DNA of 64,000 nt from Adineta ricciae (taxonomy: Eukaryota; Rotifera; Eurotatoria; Adinetida; Adinetidae). The stretch is from NCBI GenBank assembly GCA_905250025.1, contig CAJNOJ010000165.1, positions 62,001 to 126,000 of the forward strand. Reading direction: 5' to 3'. Within the stretch, counting starts at the first letter, position 1. Each line of letters starts with the position of its first letter. Shown here piece after piece: positions 47,701 through 58,378 of this stretch. A program made the translations under genes and the position numbers. The notes under the pieces were generated by a model. The model searched no databases. It was not told the DNA's origin and saw nothing but the letters and a program-made list of their open reading frames with translations.

Positions 47701-50700
47701 AGGTTCCATAGATATCAGTTTTCATCACCTAGCTGTCCACAATGATACCGTAAGAAAAGATCAAGCTATTGAATTATTGAAGAAACTGACAAACGACGAG
47801 GGTGTTTCGATTCATTTTACAGATACTAATCTTGAAGCAATGAATAAAATCACATGCATTTCGGATTCTGTTAATACTAGAGTGAATGTTCGATATCTCG
47901 ATGTTCCTGAAGTGTTGAAGCTGTTAGAAAACATGTCGGCTGACCTGACATTAACGTCAACGACTGTTGAAAGCTATCTCGAGACCATCAAAATCATCAA
48001 TAAAGACATTAAACTTGCCACGGATTCGTCACTCACGATGATGTCGCCCTCCAAAGCTGAAGCTTACATTAATGCACCAAGCAGTTCGGTTAAATCGATT
48101 CTGTTCCCATCGATGACGCTAGAAGAGTTCAAGAAAATTCAAGACAAAATAGATAAAGCATCTTGCGAATTGACTTTTCAGAATTTACCTCTTTCAGAGA
48201 TGAAAAAGATGATCGGAACGCTCAACAAACCTTTTTCTGTTGAATTGCATTGCTTGGCCATTGAACAAGCCAAGCTCATCGCCGAAAAAGTCAATGATCG
48301 TCAAAACTTCGTCATTACTGTGCTCAATTTATCAAAACAACGTGCCCAAGCCATTGTTAAGTCGTTTGACTTGAAAGAACAAGATGTTAAGGCAAGTTTT
48401 AAGCATCTAGCAGATCAATTTCCGAAGACCGATCGACCGCATGAGGAACTCAATACTTACAATATGTTAGGTATCCACGTTTTGATCATCATCGATGAAC
48501 TTGGGCCACGGCCGTGGATTAGCATAAGCATGGTCGTTGCCTTAGGGGTAGGTCAAATGATCGGTGGTATCTGTCTTGCTGCTCTCACTGGTGGACTAGG
48601 GAGCAGTTTAGGTGTTGCCTTGATTTGTGAAGGTGTTAACGACATTGTTTATGGAATACGTGGTGCCATATGTCGGCAGTTCTCATGGAAAGACTATGGT
48701 ATTCAAAAAGGAGTGAGTCTGGCTATTTGTTTTGTTACACTCGGCTGTTCAGCAATCAAACAAGCAGCTCAAGCGGCCAAAGCAGCTGGAACAACCGGAG
48801 CATCATCTTTATTGAAGGCGACGGGTCGAGGAACACTTACCATAGTAAAAAATAGTTTTCGAACCGTCGGTTCTGGCGCCATCAAAGGTATATCATCGAC
48901 TAGTTGGAAACTAGCATGCCAGCAAGTTGCAGTAACTTGTCTCGAGACTGGCGTCCGACAGCTTACAAATTATGCAGTGGATACTTTGTCCAACAAAACT
49001 TTATCGGAATTTACCCGTCTCATTGAAAGCGAAATGGAACGCATTGTTTATGTTAAACAATCAAGTATCGAGTATCAGCGTGCCGTCAAGCGAGCGATCA
49101 ATGCAGATAAATTTAATGGAAACAGACTCTGGTGGCAGCAAATAGAACAAATAGCGTTGCAGCTGATGTCGAAACAGAAAAATGAGTACGTCGAAGCACT
49201 GAAATCTTTGTCTAGTGGTGTTGCTACTACTATTCCAAGTCATAGCAGACAATATCTACAAGGACAAAGCAGCTCAATTGATCAATGTCTCAAAATAGCC
49301 CAGCTAATAATGAAATTGGCACCAATGATCAAGAATTGCCGTCAGTTGATGGTCATTGGTGAAAAGTTCTTCGAAATATATCAGCGTGAATTAAATCTAC
49401 TCGCACAGAGAATGCCTGCTTTCGAAGATTTACTCATTTTGCAGTCCAACCAGTCGATTACTATGGAAGACGCCAAGAAAATTCATGAACTTCTGATTCG
49501 TAATAATATTCTATGCGATACCGATGGTTTCAATGATCAGTTTTTTACTCTAACGGAGCAGGCAGATTTCGTTGGGCAAGTCTCGCCTTCTCAATTCAAT
49601 GCAAGCCAACCAATAAAAAGTTTTCAAGACAAATTGCGTATTGAACTGGAAAAAGTTACCTTTGATTCTGATACGCAACGTGGCTATGTCATGGATCTTT
49701 TGAGCCAATTGTTAAAGCATGAACCAAACCCGCTGTCTGTTTCGCTAATGAATAAAAAAATCATAGACTTTCTTGTTCAGCAAGTGTGTGCGATCATGAA
49801 TGGAGCTTTCATTGCACCATTAACAAATTTTGTCATTTCAAATACTATTCAAAAGATGTCAACAAAAATCCAACTTGCTCTCGATCCCGATGGAACAGTA
49901 ACCGAGAAGTTGATGCAAGAAGGCTCAAAGCGATACTTGAATATTGTTGCCAATGATATGTTTGAAAAGATTCAAAGTGGAGAAATCGAAATAGATCCAC
50001 ATGCACGAAAGAAACTTGAAGAACTTCAAAAGCGGACCGAAAATGATCCAGAAAAAGCGATAAATTACTCCGAAAAAAAGGCTTTAGAAGTGATGAGCGG
50101 TGAACAAGGTGATAACATCACTCTATCCATCTTGGCAATGATAACCAAAACTCCAATCACTGTGCTTCAAAATTCGTCGGACAATTCCTCAAACCAAGAC
50201 TCCAATAGTCCAAACGTAGATTTGAAATACACACCACCAAACATCGATGAAATAACAGGAGCAGTGATTGATGGACATTATGAGGCAGCACAAGGTGTAA
50301 TAGCTACTGTTGATGTTGGACCTAATGATTGCTTATATTTTTCTGTTCTAAGTCGAATGCCCAATAAATTCCAATCGATTGATGATATGCGAGCTCAATG
50401 TGCTGCATTCATTTTAACTACTCCACATTTTATAGAAGGAATTTATCCGGCCGTCAGTGTCATGAGTCAAGCTCGAACGCCTTTACGACGGAAATTCTTG
50501 ATGGGGGAGGGTGCTGGGTGTAAGTGGCTCACTAGCTTTCATATGAAATTCCATGTTCGTCTTTCTTTTTATTCTAGCGTCGAGTCTGCCGAAAAATTTA
50601 ATCTATCGTATGCTCGATGAAATTGGAAACGTAGATGATGAGGATCGTGAAAATAAGATAAAACAAATCGTAGCGAAATATATGTGCGATAAAAACGCCA

Positions 50701-51188
50701 ACGGTCAATCGGAAGAGAACAAACCACAGAAAAGTAAACAAGGGGAGCATGTAATTAATAAAGGCATAAGGGATGTTGAAAAAAAAATTCTTGATGCGCT
50801 TGGCATAAAATATGATGAAAAAAGTGTTGGATTAGATGAAAAGATTCGGGAAGAAATCGACAATGTAAAAGGTTCAGCAGACTGGAAAAAGTATAAAAAT
50901 GAAAATGCATCTTGTTTTGGTAATGCAGCGACCATTTTGGTCAAACTTGCTGAAAAACACAAGACGCAAATGGAAAATTGTGCTTTAAGTGGTGAACAAG
51001 AGGTGAATAAGAACTATTATGACGCATTAAAAAGTGGTATCCGCATTATGATTGAGAAGAAAATTTATGTTGACAACGAGCTCAGCGTGGATAAGAGGGA
51101 TGAAAAAAAAGTACAAGACCTTCTAAACAAAATCCAGACACACCTAGAAAATTTGACAGAAAAATTAGAGAACAACAAATATAAATAG
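38726..51188 (+). CDS. Giant helical-repeat/SecA-motor/OTU-like protein (copy with lesions)
   Basis: About 4,000 aa. Only three exons: 38726-38750 (MSSSSSAN), 38934-50519 and 50578-51188; both introns keep phase. Residues 1 to ~1,900 are HEAT/ARM-like helical repeats. A full SecA-type motor follows (~44750-46500): Walker A TGEGKST, IIIDEVDSMLID, RTWSDGLHQ-like TTWSDGLHQ, YGLTGTIG, IVATNLAGRGTDLK, GGLHV and FGRTSRQGNRG. Next is an OTU-like domain (46590-46910) reading EVPRGDDSFYHAI; the catalytic Cys is Ser and the final His is Tyr, so it should be inactive. Then come helices, a Gly-rich hydrophobic segment (48510-48660), more helices, and a second partial OTU-like motif with its Cys (VGPNDCLYFSV, ~50310). 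The tail is highly charged and coiled. Lesions: a frameshift near 41745-41760, TAG at 42621-42623, and a duplicated block around an N at 43122. SecA is the bacterial preprotein translocase ATPase; its role here is unknown. Confidence 0.8.
42926..43318 (+). repeat. 196-bp exact direct duplication around a single N
   Basis: 42926-43121 and 43123-43318 appear identical from TCCGGATGAAATTATCG to CTCAAGTGAAT and are separated by the only N of the window (43122). Dropping one copy plus the N leaves the protein frame continuous, so this is an assembly join rather than a biological repeat. Confidence 0.92.
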
Positions 51189-53240
51189 ATTAAACATTAA
51201 GCCATTGGAATGTTTCAACAAAAGACTGAAATCACACCACTAATTACAGTTTTTGTTTTGCAGAAATCAACTTGTAATATGCTGAAGAATACTATTGTTG
51301 TGATGTACTTTTGAAATAAAATGATATAAAACACGAATAATTAGTTTGTCAACATATTTCATATGAACGATGCAAAAAAAAATTCGTTCGAGTTCTGTAC
51401 AATAAACACAAAAGGGAAATGTAGAAAAGAATATGTCTCTAGACATATTTGTCACAGTTGGCATGAGAATATAACCCCAGTTAGGAATAAATAAACAATG
51501 TCTTACACTATACCACGTACTTCAATGTTGAAACATACACGATATTTAATGTATCGATAAATGTTATTTTCATATTATCCTGATATATTTGGTTTAATAG
51601 CATTTGACAACTCTTGTAACATCGTTTTTTGTATTATTAAAAGATTTCGGTCAGTCATCCGCGTTCATATTAGAAACGTCATTTCTGTTCACGAAATGAT
51701 AACCATTGCGTGTTTTGTACCAATGAGAGAACTACGAGTAGTCATCGAAAATATTTCTTTTAACCACTATTGATGTAATATTTCGAAATAGTTGTCGTAC
51801 TTGCACACATTAGTTATATCGGACAGACTACACTAACAACACAGAAATCAGATCTGCTAATTGCGAAAATTTTTATGTTGGCCTGTCGGGATGTATGCTC
51901 ACCTTTTTAGGCGTTTTTCTTAACATGTGCTCTAAAGAAAGTTATACAAGAGGGTGCATTGAAGAATTCCATATCTCCCCCTGCTTTCCTCTTCAATTTG
52001 ATACGTTATTCTGAGAAGTCTTAATGATCAATTCACTAGTAGAACGACAGCATTCGTCTTTTGTTTTCAACTGGAACATGTTTTTATACAGCAATACAAT
52101 AATATCAATCAGGCGTACATCTCAAACTAATTTTATTTATACAATAATTTCAAATAATAATTGCGGTAGCATTTCTAGATATACCGAGTCGTTTGGAGTC
52201 TTCAGAGTATGATTTGTTTGATACAAGGTATATAACAGATAGTCAAATATTTTGAACGATGTTGACATATATCACTACAAAATGTACTGATTAGTTTGTC
52301 AGTTCTTCGCATACAGTCCGTTACTTGTCTCGTGATACTTTTTCCATACATATATATGACGAGATAACGTAATTTAAAAGCACCGTAGCTCAGTAATGTT
52401 ATTAAATATCGTTTGGTACAATTTCTTATCTGACCATAGCATTTTTACGATTCAGCTCTTATCTGCTCTGTTAGATTTCTCAGTATACTTCCTGATGATT
52501 GAGCACATAAATCTCAATCCAAATTCAAATCATGATAGTTACAGTATTGATACTTATTTTCACGCATTAAACTGAATATATCTTATTTGTATGCAAAAAA
52601 ACCATTTCTTCCTTTTCGAATGGACATGTCGTCAAAATGTGACTTCGTTCTATGATTAATAACGACCTTGCAGCGCATCTCGTTATGTATTGCAGAGATA
52701 TATATGAAAATATGACATTGATCGATTTTTTTATTAGTACAGCCCCGTATCGACATATTCTACCTACGCCTCTTTCTCGCTTCTCAGGTAGATTTGTCAC
52801 GACTACAGACTGATAACAACCATTTATCCGTAACGTCGACCTAAAAAACATTGAAAATTGCAAGCAGTACAGATACACTCGAGGACATGATATATTGATA
52901 GAAATATTTTTATTTGATTACATCAACAAAACTATGAGTGTTTATCAAAAACATTGCAATGGTTATCATGGATTTCACTGCACTCACTAAATACGACAGA
53001 AAAAAAAACTTTGTATATATAGTCAATATTATTTGATATTAAAACGAAGGCTTTTCCCATTAATCATTGAAAAATATGTACAATTGCGAAGTTATTTTTC
53101 ACCAATCAATCGTGCTTTCAGTGACTATGAATAAAATATATTCGCTCTATTTGTTGATGTGCATATGAGTGCAACATAAGCGTTATTTAGTATATTGTTT
53201 CATTACAGATACTGTATTATCTTAATTTTCAACTAGACCA
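51189..53240. other. Intergenic, no gene seen
   Basis: 2 kb of AT-rich sequence between the giant gene and the second YHYH gene. No frame here shows family motifs or spliced continuity. Confidence 0.5.
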
Positions 53241-54409
53241 ATGGTTGTCGGAAAAATAGCAATCGCAATCGCTGCCATTGTGTTTGCGACACTGGCCGCT
53301 GCAACTACTGTTGTATTGAGTCTTATATCAATTTATATTCCTAATCAAAGTAGTCCAGCGTCAGGTATGACCGTAGAGCACACATTCAATAATGAATTTG
53401 TGTATAATGTAACTAACGTTTAGATTACCAAAAATGCCTCACAGTAGCATCGAATTTTGCCACCACGGTCACTGGGCCAGTCGCAAACATCACAGCGACA
53501 ACTGGTGTCAGTGTGTCATGTCCTCAGGTGTCCACGTACTCATGTCCAGGCTCGTTAGTCAATGGAGTATGCACTTGGCAACGCAAACTAGCTATCACTT
53601 GCATTGATGGCTCAACAGTTCGTATTCGCATACAATCCAATGGTCTTCCATCACGATGTATGAATGTGCCGCTGACAGCACAAGTCAAAGAACACGATAT
53701 TGATTTCGAAGTGAATTTCAATCCCAAAGTGAGTGTCAATTCACCAACACAATCAGCAACAACTGCAACTCAGCTCAATAGTATCTCCTGCAATGTATCA
53801 AGTCAAAATACAGCACCAACATCCTCCAATATGGTTGCATATTCTCTACAACCATATCTATCAACGATGGCAGGTCTCAGCATCGATAATGTTGTCATCT
53901 TAAATGTAAACAGCGCTGACAACGTCGATCCATTTTATCCACCGGCTGGTTATGAACAAGAAGGTATCGATGAATGTTTGTCGCATCCTCAAGCCAGTGG
54001 TGTCTATCACTATCATGTTGGTAGCCATTGTGTTCTGTCGCCACCATCCGGTAATCTAACATCGTGTGGTAATACAAATAATTGTCTTGCCGATGTTATT
54101 TCATATATGATTGCACGTTGGCCATCATCTGCCAAGAAATTAACTGTAATTGGCATCGCCAATGATGGTCATGTTATCTATGGGCCATATTTGAACAATG
54201 GTCAACTAGTTACCAGCGGTACTGATATTTGTAACGGCATGTTCTATGACAGCAATGGAAACTACGCATATTTTGCAACAACAAAGTTTCCTTATATTAT
54301 GAGTTGCTTTGGACCTGGAAACTACCCATCATTTGGTCCTAATTGCACTAGCAATGGTGTATCATCTTATACGATGTCGCATTATGCTTCATTGAGATAT
54401 ACTGGATAA
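53241..54409 (+). CDS. YHYH-domain membrane-anchored protein, copy 2
   Basis: Two exons (53241-53364, 53424-54409) give 369 aa. The first exon is 124 nt, exactly as in copy 1. It starts MVVGKIAIAIAAIVFATLAAATT, the same signal anchor. The ectodomain is clearly homologous throughout (YQKCLTVAS.FATTVTGPV; TWQRKLA.TCIDG; SNGLPSRCM). It carries SGVYHYHVGSHC, LTVIGIANDGHVIYGPY and DICNGMFYDSNGNYAYFAT, and ends HYASLRYTG. Signal anchor, cysteines and YHYH core are all conserved between the copies, while their intron (59 nt here, 175 nt in copy 1) and flanks are not, so selection has kept the protein. Function is unknown. Confidence 0.85.
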
Positions 54410-55757
54410 GCGACGTATGAATAGACATTATTTTCATACTTTTTGACTTCACAATTTTTTGAAATATTCTTGAAGATAACTTTAAGAAATACATTTCTAT
54501 TTCATATATCTCTATTCAGAAACATGATAGAATGTTGATCTTTTTTTGTGAAAAGATGCGCTGTCAAATGTATTACAAATTTCTAAAGAATAATGTCTGT
54601 TGTTCCTTCATCCTTGGTTGTTATCAGCAAAGGTAATCATACGAAAGTGTAGAAGTCACTTGTTAAATTCCATTCAATCGAATAATTCGTTGTGTAAGTT
54701 GAATAAAAGACATAGATGAATGTCTGTCAGACAATTCATTTCAACGAAATTACTAAAATTGCTGTTGTTGAATTAATTTCATAGCAAAAACATTCATGGC
54801 AACTATTTGAATAATTAAAAAATGTTGATGCATTGTTGGATAAAGATAATGGAATATATATTCGAGAAGGTAATTGTCCAATTTTCACACCGGAATTCCA
54901 TCCAATGATATTGTAAAGGAGAACAATGACAATCAATTGTACTTGATGTATTTATCTTTCTTTTTCTTATGAAGTTTTCTAAATATATAACTAGAGTCGA
55001 AGTATTAGATGAACGGTGAATGAAAGTACAGACTATTTAAGATGACGGGACTCTTTTGTTTTCTGACATTCTATTCATAAGTATGAAAAATAGATGATAA
55101 TGTCAATCAAACTTTTATATAGAGAAATATGAAGTTTTCCAACAGAAGACCCTATTAGAAGTCATATTTGAGACACAAGATGAACAATATACGAACTGAC
55201 ATATAAAATCATTTTTATTTCATTCAACGAGAATTTAGAAGGAAGAACAAGGAACACTTTTTTTTAAAATATACTACATAAACCACTGTGTCATGATCAA
55301 ACAGACTCATAAATACGTGTAAAACGAAAGGTTATTTAATACCTAGGATCACTTTTGATCACAGTCAATAATTCAATATTTTCGACGACGACTAATGAGC
55401 AAAATAAATCTTTGCTCAAGGTCAAATTTCAAAATATTTTTTACCGAACTCATTTATATTCCACTGTCATGATCTTATTCCATCTTAATTTGAGTATAAA
55501 TATCTGAAGATATTTCTCACGCTGAACGAAAGTTTATTTGTTCACTTGACCTGACAAGTGAAAATCAGAGAAAGATAGAATGTGCACACTAACAACAGGA
55601 TCAAGTGACCATAGTTAGATAGGATTATTTTGTTGCACAATGGTGAGTAAAGTTCGAATATTTTCTTGCTATTTTGCTATAAGATATTTCATTGATAATA
55701 ACTCTCGAACACTAGTTCTGGATAATCTATGTGTGCATGAGCGGAACAAAATAATCG
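54410..55757. other. Intergenic, no gene seen
   Basis: AT-rich. A minus-strand frame at 54736-54936 has a few cysteines (SCHECFCYE), reminiscent of an extracellular protein fragment, but nothing can be assigned. Confidence 0.45.
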
Positions 55758-55991
55758 GTGTTATATCAAAGAGTATTCGTTGGTGCTCAAGATCAATTAA
55801 TAAATGCATATAACGATGGCAATTGTCTTGGTCCTCTCGTTCTGTTCATAAAGATTCTGTGGTGTCAGTCAGTCGATCAATCTAATTCTATTTTTTCCGG
55901 AAGTTTTACGAATGTAGGATATATTGGACACGAATTCGCACATGAGTGTATTCCAACTCTAATTTCGTTCGTTTCAAGTAGTTCTCGATGA
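55758..55991 (+). pseudogene. Possible relic of an M13 (neprilysin-like) metallopeptidase
   Basis: A short frame reads INAYNDGNCLGPLVLFIKILW, then VDQSNS, then TNVGYIGHEFAHEC. In neprilysins the order is VNAYY, IVFPAGILQPPFF, and then GMVIGHEITHGFD with the zinc-binding HExxH. Spacing and order fit a decayed fragment around the active site, and HEFAH keeps the HExxH form. No start codon, splice partner or second zinc-ligand motif is seen. The match is by eye and weak. Confidence 0.35.
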
Positions 55992-56705
55992 GATTCATCT
56001 ATTCCCAAATATATCTACGCTTATTTCTGAGAAACGCACGAAATTGAAAAAAAAACAGCTAAAAAACATGAATGAATTATCGATATATTTTTCAAATATC
56101 GACCACATGAATCACAGTTTAACATTCACTGTGTATATAGATGACATCGATCGATATTTCGTTTGCTTTCGTTTCATGTAAATGTGTTTTATCTATATGT
56201 TTTGACGACACGATTCTTCACTCATTGCCCATTCTAATTCATTTCGACTTTAATGAAAAATAATTATCATTGTTCTCCTTCTAAGTGTATTTGCCCATGC
56301 CGAAAGCTGCTAGATCTGTTATCGTATTCAATAATGCGCAGAATATGAAAACCGAGAATTAAAAAAATGATATGTTTATCAGGATACCGATGAATGATTA
56401 GACTTATGACGAGTTGCTCTAAAAAGTACCTTGATTATCACATATTTCATTGTATTTAGTAGAAGAGTATCTCAGTCACTCGATATAAATAGTCAATATA
56501 CTTTATCGTAAGGATAGCAGTCATTTGACAAAGCAATAGTGAGTTTCTTTGCGGTGTAAATGTACGTCATGTTTACGCGAACAAGTTCATTTTTTGTATT
56601 TCGATAAATCTACTTACCAGAAATAAAATTGTAAAGATCATATTGAGTGTGTCTTTATCTGTTCATTTCGATATCTGTTTTATTTAACTTTCCTATCCTC
56701 TATCA
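55992..56705. other. Intergenic, no gene seen
   Basis: AT-rich stretch between the metallopeptidase-like relic and the decayed YHYH copy. The signal-anchor exon expected upstream of the latter was not found here. Confidence 0.45.
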
Positions 56706-57178
56706 GAAGTATCTGTCAGACTGTTGCATCGCAATTTGCTACAACAGTTACAGAACTTGTGTCGAACGTCGTTCAAACAGTAGGCATTGCTGACTCATGT
56801 TTCCCGATAGAATTAATTGCATGTCTGGACACAATTATCAATGAAGTATGTACTGATGGCTCAGCAGTAGGTGGTGGTTCATCAATACACTTATTGCAAA
56901 CGGTATCTGAACTCCGCAATATTATTCGCAATGTATCGAATCAAAGTTCAACCCTAACATCATCAAAACTAGTGCCCTACTCGCTAGAGCCATATCTATC
57001 AACGATGAAAGGTCTCAATATTAATAATGTTGGTAATTCTCAGCGTCAACAAAGTTTCCTTATGGCATGAGTTGCTTTGGTCCATCAAACTACCCATCAT
57101 TTGATCCCTAAGTGCACAACAAATGGTTAATCATTACATACGGTCTTACACTATGCTGCACCAAGATATACTGTATAA
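56706..57178 (+). pseudogene. Decayed third copy of the YHYH protein gene
   Basis: Opens with VCQTVASQFATTVTELVSNV, matching the second exon of the intact paralogs. Matches continue through DGSAV, ISNVSNQSS-like and LVPYSLEPYLSTMKGLNINNV. At about 57040-57050 it jumps straight to the far C-terminal block (KFPYGMSCFGPSNYPSF), so the YHYH core itself has been deleted. The tail has a stop (TGA) and frame changes before the residual RYTV-stop. The first exon with the membrane anchor is missing. It is closer to copy 2 (EPYLSTM / QPYLSTM). Confidence 0.8.
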
Positions 57179-57591
57179 ATGACTTCTGACTGAAAATTCG
57201 TCTCACCTTCATTCCAGAGATCTTTTCTAAATAATGTTCTTGATTAATGTCCTACGTATACGTATTTAATTACTTATTTTATTATTAACGAATTTATTTT
57301 TATCTCTTTTGAAAACTTAATGATACTTTCTGTAGTTATATTGATTTATAGGTACACACTCATATTGAAACGACATCTGTCCATGATTTCATAGGTGAAT
57401 TTAGTAGTAACTATAACTACGTTGAATTCAACATTTATTGGTGAGAAGTTATATGTTCTGTCAATGATTCTGTTGTATCGCTTCATTATGCGATATTTAG
57501 CACGTTTTTGTCTGATAATGAAGCAATATATCAAGAAATCCATCTTCTGAAGAAAACTAGTTTATCTATTTATCTTTTATTTTTGTTAAAG
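57179..57591. other. Spacer without a gene
   Basis: 413 bp between the YHYH pseudogene and IFT25. It ends in a pyrimidine-rich stretch and AAAG directly before the IFT25 ATG. Confidence 0.45.
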
Positions 57592-58177
57592 ATGGCACTC
57601 ACCGATTCGAATGCATTTGTTTCCATGTCATCAAGTGCTGATCAAGACTATCCACCAAGTAACATTCTTGATCCGTGAGTAAAACTTCGATGAATTGAAA
57701 TACAATAATGCTTGTATCCACGTATATTAATTAGAAGCGAAAATATCTTTTGGATGACAACTGGTTTGTATCCGCAAGAATTTATCGTCACATTCAAAGA
57801 ACCAATTGATATTCGTGAAATTCGATTCGTCACGAGCAACGGTATGTTACGGCTTTTCTTCTACAGGTCGATTCATCTCCTCGTTTTAGTTAAACGTTTT
57901 GTTATGTTTTCAACGAGTAATCAAGAACCAAAAAATTTCGAAACTATTTTGGAAAAAAGTATGTTTGAAGTGCAATCAAGCATAGAAATAGATGGCATTC
58001 GTTGTTTTAGCATTATCAAATAGTGAAAATCGACTTCAGACAACTACTCACACGCTGGATCGCTCTTTGGAAGTTCGCCATTTTAAATGTGTTATCTTAG
58101 CTGGTTATGACAGTTTTGCAAGCGTACACGCATTGAAATTCGATGGAGGAAACAATCGATCGGGAAAGAAATACTAA
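57592..58177 (+). CDS. IFT25: Intraflagellar transport protein 25 (IFT25/HSPB11)
   Basis: Small jelly-roll subunit of the IFT-B complex, partner of IFT27. Exons 57592-57674, 57735-57841, 57890-57958 and 58011-58177 close in frame to 141 aa (human 144). Family matches: DQDYPPSNILDP, then FWMTTGLYPQEFIVTF (human FWTTTGMFPQEFIICF), then VRHFKCVILAGYDSFASVHAL (human LRFIIVSAFDHFASVHSV). The jelly-roll calcium-site region lies around SADQDYPP. A pyrimidine tract and AAAG abut the ATG, so the first coding exon may start at a splice acceptor. It heads a tightly spaced same-strand run. Confidence 0.9.
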
Positions 58178-58378
58178 ACTTTAATATAATGGAATCAAAT
58201 CGTTCTTTTTTTGTCGTTTGTGTGTCTGTTCAATAAAATTGCATTATCTATAAGTCTATTCATTTCACACGAGTGATAACTAGCGATACCTAGCGAAAAT
58301 ATATATTTGATTCGTGCTTTGCTCCTCAGTTATGTCCTCACTTCCTTTTGTTCCCTTCACAAGCGTAATTTCTGCACG

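Noticed and set aside
54736..54936. Cys-containing minus-strand frame, possible extracellular protein
   Set aside because: Too short and without family motifs or splice continuity; kept only as a note.
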